This document shows, one piece after another, positions 36,162 to 44,817 of a stretch of 64,000 bases of DNA. This DNA is from Rhizobium pisi (GTDB taxonomy: Bacteria > Pseudomonadota > Alphaproteobacteria > Rhizobiales > Rhizobiaceae), in contig NZ_RJJT01000007.1 of assembly GCF_003938655.1 (NCBI RefSeq), forward strand, positions 124,001-188,000. The letters are read 5' to 3'. The notes under the pieces are model-generated. The model saw nothing but the letters and a program-made list of their open reading frames with translations. It made no database searches and was not told the origin of the DNA. Both the position numbers and the translations under genes were made by a program. Numbering within the stretch: the first letter of the stretch is position 1; each line of letters begins with the position of its first letter.

Positions 36162-36638
36162 TTGCTGGGGCCGGAACTTGTGGAATTCATAGAGAGCCCC
36201 GTCATGATCCTGTTCGCGACGCGCGACGAGGCCGGCCGGCCGATGATTGGCCGCGGCTCCGGCGTACGCGTCGACCGGCAGAGCGGGCATCTACACTTTC
36301 TCGCCTCCGGCAGCCAATGGCCTGATGCCGCGGGCGAGGCGCTGGCCGGCCGGCCGATTGCCACGACCTTTGTGCGGGCCGCCGACTACAAGGCCTACCA
36401 GATCAAGGGCCGGGTCCTGGAGGCGGGGCCGGCGGATGCCGCCTTCCGGGCACTGGGCCAGGCCTATGTCGCAGAACAGCTCGCGCGGATGCTGGCGCTC
36501 GGGGTCACCCGGATGCAGCTCTCGAGCACGCTCTCGGACCAGGAACTCGTTTGCATGACGATCGAGCCGCAGGAGATCTTCGAGCAGACGCCCGGGCCGG
36601 GCGCCGGACGCAGGCTGACGCCGGAAGCCGTCGCATGA
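36162..36638 (+). CDS. Pyridoxamine 5'-phosphate oxidase-like flavin-fold protein
   Basis: 158 residues, split-barrel fold: EFIESPVMILFATRDEAGRP, GSGVRVDRQSGHLHFLASGS, ATTFVRAADYKAYQIKGRVL. The family binds FMN, F420 or heme. Start is a TTG at 36162 with GGGGGAAAA upstream; no better ATG exists before the conserved core. It overlaps the next gene by 4 bp (ATGA), so the two are translationally coupled. Confidence 0.72.
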   Translation: MLGPELVEFIESPVMILFATRDEAGRPMIGRGSGVRVDRQSGHLHFLASGSQWPDAAGEALAGRPIATTFVRAADYKAYQIKGRVLEAGPADAAFRALGQAYVAEQLARMLALGVTRMQLSSTLSDQELVCMTIEPQEIFEQTPGPGAGRRLTPEAVA

Positions 36639-37981
36639 TTCCGCTCGAAAGGCTGCGGGACAGTTTCGAGGGTATCATTCCCTCCGTCATCGCCACCACC
36701 GATGCGGACGGAATGCCCAATATCTCCTATCTCTCGCACGTGCATTATGTAGACGAGACGCATGTCGCGCTCTCCAACCAGTTCTTCTCCAAAACCGCCA
36801 CCAACGTGGCGCGCAACGGGCTCGCGACCGTGATGGTAGTCGACGGTTATAGCGGCCAGCAGCATGTGCTCGACCTGACGTTCGAGCGCTCCGAGACGGA
36901 GAGCGAGACTTTCGAGCGGGTGGCGATCCATCTGGCGATCCTGGAAAGCCGGATGACCGGAATCATGAAGCTGCGCGCTGTCGACATCTACCGGGTGGAG
37001 GACTGTCGGGCCGTGCCGGCCGCCAATCCGCTGGTCGAGCCGGAGCCGCTCGTGCTGCCCGACCTGATGGGCAAGGTGGCGAGGCTGACGGCACGGATGT
37101 CAGACTGCAGCGATCCGGAAACGCTGCTCGACGTGACGCTTGAGGGCCTCGGCAAGCTCTTCGGCTACAACCATTCCATGGTGCTGGTGCCGGACGGCGA
37201 ACGCGGCGGGCTGACGACGATCGCCAGCCGTGGCTACGACCAGTTCGGCTTCGGCGCGGAGGTTCCTCTCGGGCGCGGCATTATCGGGATTGCGGCCGAG
37301 CGGCGGCGCAATGTGCGGATCACCGATCTCAGCCGCGGCCAGCGCTATATCCAGGCGGTGCGGACCATGGCGGGCGTCGAGGATACGACGCCGATCCCGC
37401 TTCCGGCGCTTGACAAGCCGCTCAGTCAGATCGCGCTGCCGCTTGTCGCGCGGGGAAGGCTCGTCGGCGTGCTGTTTTCGGAATCGATCGAGCGCTTTAC
37501 CTTCCGCCATCGTGACGAGGAGGCGCTGGTCGTGATCGCGGCGCATCTGGCCACCGCGCTCTCCTTCCTTTCCGAGGAACGCGAGCGGGGGGAGACGAAC
37601 GGGCGCGAAAAGGCCGATGCGCCGGCCGACCCTTCCGGCAGCGTGCCCGCCGGCCGGCGCATCGCCGTGCGCTTCTACCCACGCGACGGTTCGCTGTTCG
37701 TCGATGACGATTATCTCATCCGCGGCGTGCCGGGGCGGCTGCTCCTGCATTTCCTTGAAGACTATGCGCGCATCGGCAAGCGGGACTTCCTGAACCGCGA
37801 GATACGCCGCGACCGGCGCCTGCAACTGCCTGACTTCAAGGACAATCTGGAGACCCGGCTGATCTTGCTGCGCCGGCGACTGGAGGAAAAGGCGGGCCCG
37901 ATCATGCTCGAGCGCGTTGACCGCGGCCGCCTGCGGCTCATCCTCGCCGGCCGTCCCGAGATTGAGGTGGTGGAAGACTGA
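36635..37981 (+). CDS. PNPOx-GAF fusion protein with possible C-terminal winged helix
   Basis: 448 residues. Domain 1 (about 1-130): PNPOx/flavin split barrel (IPSVIATTDADGMPNISYLS, ATVMVVDGYSGQQHVLDL). Domain 2 (about 160-310): GAF (TLLDVTLEGLGKLFGYNHSM, GRGIIGIAAERRRNVRITDL, IALPLVARGRLVGVLFSESI). C-terminal about 110 residues (RFYPRDGSLFVDDDYLIRGV, LLLHFLEDYARIGKRDFLNR, ETRLILLRRRLEEK) resemble a transcription-factor winged helix; this is uncertain. A redox or ligand-sensing regulator is plausible. Coupled to the preceding flavin-fold gene. Confidence 0.72.
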   Translation: MIPLERLRDSFEGIIPSVIATTDADGMPNISYLSHVHYVDETHVALSNQFFSKTATNVARNGLATVMVVDGYSGQQHVLDLTFERSETESETFERVAIHLAILESRMTGIMKLRAVDIYRVEDCRAVPAANPLVEPEPLVLPDLMGKVARLTARMSDCSDPETLLDVTLEGLGKLFGYNHSMVLVPDGERGGLTTIASRGYDQFGFGAEVPLGRGIIGIAAERRRNVRITDLSRGQRYIQAVRTMAGVEDTTPIPLPALDKPLSQIALPLVARGRLVGVLFSESIERFTFRHRDEEALVVIAAHLATALSFLSEERERGETNGREKADAPADPSGSVPAGRRIAVRFYPRDGSLFVDDDYLIRGVPGRLLLHFLEDYARIGKRDFLNREIRRDRRLQLPDFKDNLETRLILLRRRLEEKAGPIMLERVDRGRLRLILAGRPEIEVVED

Positions 37982-38016
37982 CCGCGACGGGTTTCCCCTC
38001 ATGGCGACAAGGACGG

Positions 38017-38700
38017 TCAGAGCTGCCGCAGCACATCGACGTTGCTGATTGCGATGGCCCGGCCGCGGACCGTCACACCTGCTGTCTTCAGCGTCGAGAA
38101 GGCGCGCGAGAGCGCTTCCGGCGCGAGACCCAGCTTGCGGGCAAGCAGGCCTTTCGGAAAGGGTAGCCGCAGCGAGGCGGCCGCACCGTTTTCGGTGCAG
38201 TGGGTCAGCAGATAGTGGGCGACGCGCTGCGGCGCGGTCTGCATGCGGTCGCCCGCCAGGCATTCCATCGTCGAGATCAGATGCAGCGACAGGCTGCGCA
38301 TGATCGCCTTGCCGATCCTCGGGCGCTCATCGAGCAACGGCCGTACCCTGGCGATGTCAAAGCACGCCAGCACGCTATCGTCCACTGCCTGTGCGCCGTA
38401 GGGATAGATCGCTTCGGCATGGATCAGGCATTCGGCGAAGCTGTCGCCGGGCTCGCAGATGCGGATATCGGCAAACCTGTTGTCGCCGTTGCTGCGATAG
38501 AGCCTGATATAACCGCTGAGCACGCAGTAGAAATAGGCGGCCCTCTCGCCCTCCTCGAAAAGGATCTCGTGCGGATCGCAGAGGCGGACGGTGGCGCAGG
38601 CGCGCAGCGCCGCGGCTTCGTTTTGGTCGAGCCCGGTCATGATGTCTGCCCCGGCAAGCATGGTCATTTCATGCCCGCCGAATGTCGGCGTCCGCTCCAT
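38017..38700 (-). CDS. Crp/Fnr-family transcriptional regulator
   Basis: 227 residues from the ATG at 38700 (GGAGG six to eight bases upstream). Cyclic-nucleotide-type beta-roll (RLCDPHEILFEEGERAAYFY, SGYIRLYRSNGDNRFADIRI, CEPGDSFAECLIHAE), dimer helix, and a C-terminal HTH_CRP (LPFPKGLLARKLGLAPEALS, RAFSTLKTAGVTVRG). It lacks the N-terminal four-Cys cluster of oxygen-sensing FNR, placing it nearer the Dnr/NnrR-like group. It converges on the PNPOx-GAF gene and likely regulates this neighbourhood. Confidence 0.82.
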   Translation of the reverse strand: MERTPTFGGHEMTMLAGADIMTGLDQNEAAALRACATVRLCDPHEILFEEGERAAYFYCVLSGYIRLYRSNGDNRFADIRICEPGDSFAECLIHAEAIYPYGAQAVDDSVLACFDIARVRPLLDERPRIGKAIMRSLSLHLISTMECLAGDRMQTAPQRVAHYLLTHCTENGAAASLRLPFPKGLLARKLGLAPEALSRAFSTLKTAGVTVRGRAIAISNVDVLRQL

Positions 38701-38819
38701 CTCCCAGCCTCCGGCAACAGCCCGTCTTTTCGATTTCCCGTGCATGCCGGCTAAGATAAAGGAGGGAGATGGCGACCGAATTGATTTCGCTCAAATGCGA
38801 AAAGGACCGGCAAAACGAA

Positions 38820-38846
38820 ACGGGCCGGGAGATCGCCCCGGCCCGT
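38820..38846 (-). terminator. Rho-independent terminator of the RND efflux operon
   Basis: Stem ACGGGCCGGG (38820-38829) with complement at 38837-38846 and a 7-nt loop; on the minus strand it is followed by TTCGTTTT. It lies 18 bp after the RND pump stop. Confidence 0.85.
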
Positions 38847-38864
38847 CCGTTTCCTGCAGTTCGC

Positions 38865-41800
38865 TCACTCCGCCGCGAAGGGCGGCAAGCGAAGCACGTT
38901 GGTGTCGTTGGCGCTCTTGCGCTTGCTGTCCGGCTTTTCGATCGCAGTCAGGCGCTCGTCCAGCGAGTCGATGTCGCTCTGGTTTTCGCGGGTAACGCGG
39001 GTGAGATCCTCGCGCGAGAGCGGCAGGTCCTCCGCGTCCTTCCTGCCGACCAGGCGGCCGAACATCCAGCCGAGCAGGCGGGAGAGATCGTCCATGATCA
39101 GGAAGAAGGAGGGCACGACGACGAGCGAGAGCACTGTCGAGACGATGATGCCGCCGATCACCGCGATCGCCATCGGCGCGCGGAACGAACCGCCCTCGCC
39201 AACACCGAGCGCGGAAGGCAGCATGCCCGCCGACATGGCGATCGAGGTCATGATGATCGGCCGGGCGCGCTTGCGGCCGGCTTCGACCATGGCCTCGACG
39301 CGGGCCATGCCCTGGTGGCGCATCTCGATCGCGAAATCCACGAGCAGGATAGCGTTCTTGGTGACGACACCCATCAGCATCAGGATGCCGATCATGACAG
39401 GCATGGACAGCGGATTGCTGGTGAGAATCAGGGCAGCTGCGACGCCGCCAATGGCGAGCGGCAGTGAGAACAGGATGGTGAAGGGCTGGATCACGTCCTT
39501 GAAGAGCAGGATCAGCACGGTCAACACCAGCAGGAGGCCCATCAACATGGCGTTGACGAAGCTCTGCTGCATCTCGGACTGCACCTTGGTGTCGCCACTT
39601 TCGGCAAGGTGTACCGTGGCCGGGATCTTGGCTTCGTCGACGATCTGGCGGAACCGGGCCGAAGCCGTATCGAGCGCCACGCCCTGCGGCAGGTCGGAGC
39701 CGATCGAGACGACGCGGTAGCGGTTGTTGCGCTTGATCGAGCTTACGCCTTCCGAATAGTCGATATTGGCGACGCTCGAGAGCGGAACGGTGCCGCCGCT
39801 GGCGGTCTGGATCTTCAATGCCCGGAGGGCCGCAAGGTCGCGGCGCATATCGAGCGCAGCCTGGACGCGGATCGGGATCTGGCGATCGTCAAGCGAGATC
39901 TTGGCAAGGGCCGCATCAACATCGCCAATGGTGGCAACGCGGATCGTCTCGGAGATCTGTTGCGGCGTGATCCCGAGGCGGGCGGCCTCGTTCTTGCGCG
40001 GGTAGACCTGCAGTTCCGGGCGGGGCAGGGCGCCGTCGGCGCTGACATTGGCCAGCAGCGGGTCGGCGCGAAGCTTGGATTCCAGAATGCCGACGGCGTC
40101 GTTCAGGTCCTTCTCGCTCTTGGAGAGGAAGTTGAAGGAGAGGTCGCGTTCGCCGCGGTCGTTGAGCTTCAAGATACGAACGTCTGGAATATCGTGCAGC
40201 TTGGCGAAGACTTCCTTTTCGATACTCCATTGCGGACGTTCGCGGCCGTGGACTTCCACCTTCGGCAGCATCGGACCGATGACCGGGATATGGCCGAGCC
40301 CGTCGTTGACCATCTTCTTGATCAGCGATTGGTCGAGCTTGTGAAGTGCCAGCGTGATGGTCGCACGGCGCAGTTCGAGTTCCCCCTTCGGCGATGCGCC
40401 GCCGAGGACGAAGACGCTTTCGACGCCGTTGATGTCCTTGACCCTGTCGTAGATCGCATCCGTCGTCTTCTCGGTATCGTCAAGCCGTGCATTGGGCGGC
40501 AGCTCGACGGAGAGAACGATGCGCGAGGCATCTTCCGGCGGCAAAAAGCTGCCGGGAACCTGCATCAGCAGCAAAATGGAGCCGGCCAGGAAACCGAATG
40601 CCACAAGCAGCGTCGCATAACGCGTGTACCAACGCCCGGTCGTGCCGCGTATGAGGCGCGTGTAACCACGCATCAGCAGGCTGTCATTGTCGTGATGGTC
40701 ATCGACGCCGTCTTCGGCGCGCATCAGATAGGCGGCCATCATCGGGGTGATGAGGCGCGCGACCAGCAGCGAGAAGAAGACGGAGAAGGCAACGGTCAGG
40801 CCGAACTGGATGAAATACTGGCCCGGAATGCCCGGCATGAAGGAAACGGGCACGAAGACAGCGATGATCGTGAAGGTGGTGGCGATGACGGCAAGGCCGA
40901 TTTCATCAGCCGCCTCGATCGCCGCCCGATAAGGCGTCTTGCCCATCTTGATATGGCGGGCGATGTTCTCGATTTCCACGATCGCGTCGTCGACGAGGAT
41001 ACCTGTCGCGAGCGTCAGGGCGAGGAAGCTGACGAGGTTCAGCGAGAAGCCCATCATGTGCATGACCCAGAAGGTCGGGATCGCGGAGAGCGGAAGGGCG
41101 ATGGCCGAGATCAGGGTCGCGCGCCAGTTCCTGAGGAACAGCAGGACGACGATGACGGCGAGCAACGCGCCTTCGAGCAGCGTATGAATGGCGGCTTCAT
41201 AGTTGCCGTAGGTGAAATAGACCGAATCGTCGATCATCTCGATCTTCACGTTCGGGTTTTCGCTCCGAACCTTGTCGAGACTCTTGCCCACGGTTTCGGC
41301 GACGCTGACCTCGCTGGCGCCCTTCGAACGGAAGACGCCGAAGGTGACAACCGGCGTATCGTTGAAGCGCGAGAAGGATTTCGGCTCCTCGTAGGTATCC
41401 TTGATGGCGCCGAGTTCGGACAGCTTGACGAAGCGGCCGCTCGGCAGCGCAATCGTCGTGTCTGCAAGCTCGGCGACGTTGCGGGCATCGCCGAGAACGC
41501 GGATCGCCTGTTCGCTGCCCGCCACCTGGCCGCGGCCCGAGCCGAGGTCGACGTTGGTGCCGCGCAGCTGCTGGTTCACGCTTGCGGCGGTGATGCCGTA
41601 GGCGTTCAGCTTGTCGGGAGTGAGCTCGATACGCACTTCGCGCTCGGCGCCGCCGTAACGGTCGACGCGGCCGATGCCGGCCTGGCCCTGCAGCGCACGC
41701 TTGATCGTATCGTCGACGAACCAGGAGAGTTCTTCCAGCGACATGTCGGGCGAGGAAACGGCGAAGGTCTGGATTGCCTGGCCCTCGACATCGACCTTGG

Positions 41801-42185
41801 TGACGATCGGTGCTTCGGCTGTGGCCGGCAGATCGCTGCGAATGCGGTCGATCGCGTCCTTGACGTCCTGTACCGCCTGTTCCGTCGGCACTTCCATGCG
41901 GAACATCACGTTGGTCTGTGAGCTGCCGTCGGTCACGGTCGATTGGATTTCATCGATGCCGGTGATGGAAGCGATCGCGTCTTCGATCTCCTTCGTCACC
42001 TGCATTTCGAGTTCGGCCGGCGAGGCGCCGCTCTGCGTCACGCTGATCGAAACGAGCGGCACGTCGATGTTCGGGAAGCGCGTGATCGGCAGCGAATTGA
42101 AGGACTGCATGCCGATGAAGATCAGCAGGCAGAAGGCCAGAAGCGGCGCGATGGGATTTCGAATGGACCAGGCTGAAAAATTCAT
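38865..42185 (-). CDS. RND-family (HAE1) efflux permease
   Basis: 1106-residue inner-membrane multidrug-type efflux pump. Twelve membrane segments and two large periplasmic loops; opening SAWSIRNPIAPLLAFCLLIF. Proton-relay residues are present: the Asp pair in ATGILVDDAIVEIENIARHI (segment 4) and Lys in MGVVTKNAILLVDFAIE (segment 10). GQAGIGRVDRYGGAEREVRI and PPEDASRIVLSVELPPNARL are pump-loop motifs. Extended C-terminal tail of about 60 hydrophilic residues. Operon with the upstream adaptor; no outer-membrane factor gene is in the window. Substrate unknown. Confidence 0.93.
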   Translation of the reverse strand: MNFSAWSIRNPIAPLLAFCLLIFIGMQSFNSLPITRFPNIDVPLVSISVTQSGASPAELEMQVTKEIEDAIASITGIDEIQSTVTDGSSQTNVMFRMEVPTEQAVQDVKDAIDRIRSDLPATAEAPIVTKVDVEGQAIQTFAVSSPDMSLEELSWFVDDTIKRALQGQAGIGRVDRYGGAEREVRIELTPDKLNAYGITAASVNQQLRGTNVDLGSGRGQVAGSEQAIRVLGDARNVAELADTTIALPSGRFVKLSELGAIKDTYEEPKSFSRFNDTPVVTFGVFRSKGASEVSVAETVGKSLDKVRSENPNVKIEMIDDSVYFTYGNYEAAIHTLLEGALLAVIVVLLFLRNWRATLISAIALPLSAIPTFWVMHMMGFSLNLVSFLALTLATGILVDDAIVEIENIARHIKMGKTPYRAAIEAADEIGLAVIATTFTIIAVFVPVSFMPGIPGQYFIQFGLTVAFSVFFSLLVARLITPMMAAYLMRAEDGVDDHHDNDSLLMRGYTRLIRGTTGRWYTRYATLLVAFGFLAGSILLLMQVPGSFLPPEDASRIVLSVELPPNARLDDTEKTTDAIYDRVKDINGVESVFVLGGASPKGELELRRATITLALHKLDQSLIKKMVNDGLGHIPVIGPMLPKVEVHGRERPQWSIEKEVFAKLHDIPDVRILKLNDRGERDLSFNFLSKSEKDLNDAVGILESKLRADPLLANVSADGALPRPELQVYPRKNEAARLGITPQQISETIRVATIGDVDAALAKISLDDRQIPIRVQAALDMRRDLAALRALKIQTASGGTVPLSSVANIDYSEGVSSIKRNNRYRVVSIGSDLPQGVALDTASARFRQIVDEAKIPATVHLAESGDTKVQSEMQQSFVNAMLMGLLLVLTVLILLFKDVIQPFTILFSLPLAIGGVAAALILTSNPLSMPVMIGILMLMGVVTKNAILLVDFAIEMRHQGMARVEAMVEAGRKRARPIIMTSIAMSAGMLPSALGVGEGGSFRAPMAIAVIGGIIVSTVLSLVVVPSFFLIMDDLSRLLGWMFGRLVGRKDAEDLPLSREDLTRVTRENQSDIDSLDERLTAIEKPDSKRKSANDTNVLRLPPFAAE

Positions 42186-42197
42186 CGGATGGTCTCT

Positions 42198-43388
42198 TTA
42201 GTTGGAAGCCGAGGGCTGCTCATGCACCGGCGTTATGTGGTCGCCGTCGCGGACATAGGCGCCCGCCTTGGCGACGACCTCATCGCCGCTCTTCAATCCA
42301 CTGATGATCTCGACATAGGGGCCGTCCTGAATACCGGTTTCGATCTTCGCGAATTTTACCACACCGCCCTCGACCTTGCGGGCGGAAGAGCCCTCGCTGC
42401 CGGTGAGAACCGCGGTCAGGGGAAGCGATACGCCCTCGGCCTCGCGCACGATGATCTCGGCGCTGCCGTACATGCCGGAACGCGCCTTGCTGTCATCGTC
42501 GATGGAGATGTGGACGAGACCAAGGCGGGTCACCGGATCGACGGTCGGCGACACCAGGCGCACGGCGCCGGAAAGTTTTTCACGGCTGCCGGAGAGCGAA
42601 ACCGTCGCCTTCTGACCCGGCATGACCCTGACGATGTCGCTTTCGGCGACTTCGGCGACAAGCTCGACATCACCGTCGCGAATGATGGTGAACAGCGGAT
42701 TTCCGTTGCCGGCGGCAATGGCGCCGACCTTGGCGTTCTTTGCCGCGACCGTGCCGGCTACCGGCGTCCTGACGTCGGTGCGGGCCAGCTTCAGATCCGC
42801 ATCCGCGATCTGGCTGTCGAAGACCTTGAGATCGGCTTCGGCGACCTCGATCGCCTGTTCGGCGGAGACGACGCGGGCATTGGCGGCGGCGGCGGTCGCA
42901 TCGGCCTGCTCGACCTGGGCGGTGGAAACCGTGCCCTTCTTGCCCATTTCCTGGGCGCGGGCCTGCTGCTGCCTTGCCTGTTCCGCATTGGCCTGCGCCT
43001 CGATGAGCTGGGCGCGCAGCTGGGCAAGGGTCGCCTCGCCCTTGGCCTTCGTCGCCATCATCTGGCTTTTCCCCAGCACTAGCGCGTCGTCGTTGAGCGT
43101 CGCCAGCGTGCTTTCCGCCTGGACCTTGTCGCCGACATCGGCCTTCAGCGTGCGGATCGAGAGGCCTTCGACCTGCGGCTGGATATACACTTCCTCGACG
43201 GGCTTGACCGTTCCCGTGCCGATGACACGGTCGACGAGGGTGCGGTTCACCGCCGTGGTGACGACGATTGCCGGCAGGTTCTGCTGCGGTTTTGCAACCG
43301 GGGCTTCCTGCGAAAATGCGACGGATGCAGCCAGAGCCGCTGCCAAAAAAGTGGATGTTCCTAGAATTCCAAACGGCTTAAGTACCAT
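42198..43388 (-). CDS. RND efflux periplasmic adaptor (MFP/HlyD family)
   Basis: 396 residues: signal-peptide-like start (LGTSTFLAAALAASVAFSQE), lipoyl/barrel-sandwich halves (VEEVYIQPQVEGLSIRTLKA and DVRTPVAGTVAAKNAKVGAI) around a long alpha-hairpin coiled coil (Ala/Gln-rich, about 125-210), then the beta-barrel and membrane-proximal domains. It links the RND pump to an outer-membrane channel. 12 bp upstream of the pump gene in the same operon. Confidence 0.92.
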   Translation of the reverse strand: MVLKPFGILGTSTFLAAALAASVAFSQEAPVAKPQQNLPAIVVTTAVNRTLVDRVIGTGTVKPVEEVYIQPQVEGLSIRTLKADVGDKVQAESTLATLNDDALVLGKSQMMATKAKGEATLAQLRAQLIEAQANAEQARQQQARAQEMGKKGTVSTAQVEQADATAAAANARVVSAEQAIEVAEADLKVFDSQIADADLKLARTDVRTPVAGTVAAKNAKVGAIAAGNGNPLFTIIRDGDVELVAEVAESDIVRVMPGQKATVSLSGSREKLSGAVRLVSPTVDPVTRLGLVHISIDDDSKARSGMYGSAEIIVREAEGVSLPLTAVLTGSEGSSARKVEGGVVKFAKIETGIQDGPYVEIISGLKSGDEVVAKAGAYVRDGDHITPVHEQPSASN

Positions 43389-43788
43389 GCGTCTTGGTCC
43401 AATCTTGTCACAAGGTTAGCCGAACTCGCGCGTCTGCCATTTCAGCTCGCGACCAGGCCACCGCCTTTCCTGCATTCTCAGGGGTATCCACACATCATTT
43501 GCCGTCTTCATCCCTCGCCGGCAAATCGGCTTCTAGTTGGTATCGATTTGCTCGATATGCAAGCCCGGTGGAAAACAATTCCCCATGAGGCGATAATAAT
43601 TACCATCAGAACCTGAATCAATCATCGCAGGGTTATGCGAACATTACGATGATTGATCGAGCTTCTCCCCCAATGACGTTTCACTTGGGATAAATGCGAC
43701 AGCTGCAAGGCGTTTTTATCATCTAAATGGGAAAAATAAAAAACGCGCGGAAATCTCTCCGCGCGTTTCGCTTCGCATCCTGGCGTAA
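43389..43788. promoter_or_regulatory. 400-bp gap upstream of the efflux operon with long inverted repeat
   Basis: Holds an 11-bp inverted repeat, ATCAATCATCG at 43617-43627 and complement at 43647-43657, separated by 19 bases, then the terminator of the ABC operon at 43741-43768. The repeat is about 230 bp before the adaptor start, far for a simple operator. No gene or recognisable regulator is present. Confidence 0.45.
43741..43768 (-). terminator. Rho-independent terminator of the pyrimidine-type ABC operon
   Basis: Perfect 11-bp stem AAACGCGCGGA (43741-43751) and complement (43758-43768), loop AATCTC, with TTTTTTATTTTT on the minus strand beyond. Lies 21 bp after the binding-protein stop. 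Confidence 0.9.
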
Positions 43789-44760
43789 TTACTTGGCGGC
43801 GGCGTCGGTGACGTCGTGCGTCCAGGCGCCCGAGGGTTCCTTGCTGATGATCTTCTGGTCGAGCAGCGCCTTTGCCGTGCGGGCATAAAGCGCCTCGTCC
43901 AGCTTGCCGGAGCCGTCGCCGACGAGCTTGGCGACTTCGCCCATCATGCGCTTCTGGTGGTTCTCGTCCTGGCCGCCATTGTCCATGACGATCTCGGCGG
44001 CTTCATCGGGGTTCTCGGTCGCATATTTCCAGCCCTTCAACGAAGCGCGGACGAACTTGACCATCTTCTCCTTGAAGGCCGGATCCTTCAGCTTGTCTTC
44101 CATCGCATAGAGGCCGTCTTCCAGTAGGTCGTTGCCCATCTGGGTATAGTTGAAGACCGTCAGTTCCTCCGGCTTGAAGCCGGCATCGATCGCCTGCCAG
44201 TATTCGTTATAGGTCATGACGGAGATGCAGTCGGCCTGCTTCTGGACGAGCGGCTGCACGTCGAAGCTCTGTTTCAGCACGGTGACCCCGTTCGGGCCGC
44301 CTTCTGTGGACAGGCCCAGCTTGTTCATCCAGGCGAAGAAGGGATACTCGTTGCCGAAGAACCAGACGCCGAGCGTGTGGCCCTTGAAGTCGGCTTCGGT
44401 CTTCACCGGGCCGTCCTTGCGGCAGATCATTTCCAGGCCGGACTTCTGGTAGGGCTGGGCGATGTTGACGAGCGGAACACCCTTTTCGCGGGCAACCAGC
44501 GCGCCGCCCATCCAGTCGACGATGACATCGGCGCCGCCGCCGGCGATCACCTGCTCGGGGGCGATATCGGGACCACCCGGCTTGATCTCGACGTCGAGGC
44601 CTTCTTCCTTATAGAAGCCCTTGTCCTTGGCGACGTAATAACCGCCGAACTGGCCCTGCGTGACCCATTTCAGCTGCAGCACCACCTTGTCGGCGGCCAT
44701 CGCATGGGCTGCCGCAAGCGACATCGCGCTTGCCATCATTGCGACCATCAACTTTTTCAT
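43789..44760 (-). CDS. ABC transporter substrate-binding protein, NMT1/THI5-like (pyrimidine-type)
   Basis: 323 residues; signal peptide KLMVAMMASAMSLAAAHAMA, then VVLQLKWVTQGQFGGYYVAK, KGFYKEEGLDVEIKPGG and EQVIAGGGADVIVDWMGGAL, the THI5/NMT1 fold that binds pyrimidine or thiamine-precursor rings. Together with a dihydropyrimidinase and amidohydrolase next door, uptake of a pyrimidine or its degradation intermediate is the best guess. Last gene of the operon, preceded by two permeases and an ATPase. Confidence 0.85.
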   Translation of the reverse strand: MKKLMVAMMASAMSLAAAHAMAADKVVLQLKWVTQGQFGGYYVAKDKGFYKEEGLDVEIKPGGPDIAPEQVIAGGGADVIVDWMGGALVAREKGVPLVNIAQPYQKSGLEMICRKDGPVKTEADFKGHTLGVWFFGNEYPFFAWMNKLGLSTEGGPNGVTVLKQSFDVQPLVQKQADCISVMTYNEYWQAIDAGFKPEELTVFNYTQMGNDLLEDGLYAMEDKLKDPAFKEKMVKFVRASLKGWKYATENPDEAAEIVMDNGGQDENHQKRMMGEVAKLVGDGSGKLDEALYARTAKALLDQKIISKEPSGAWTHDVTDAAAK

Positions 44761-44817
44761 TTTCTTGTCCTTACCCTCTGAAGTTATGCCCGAGCCCTTT
44801 GCAAAGCCCGTGCGCGT

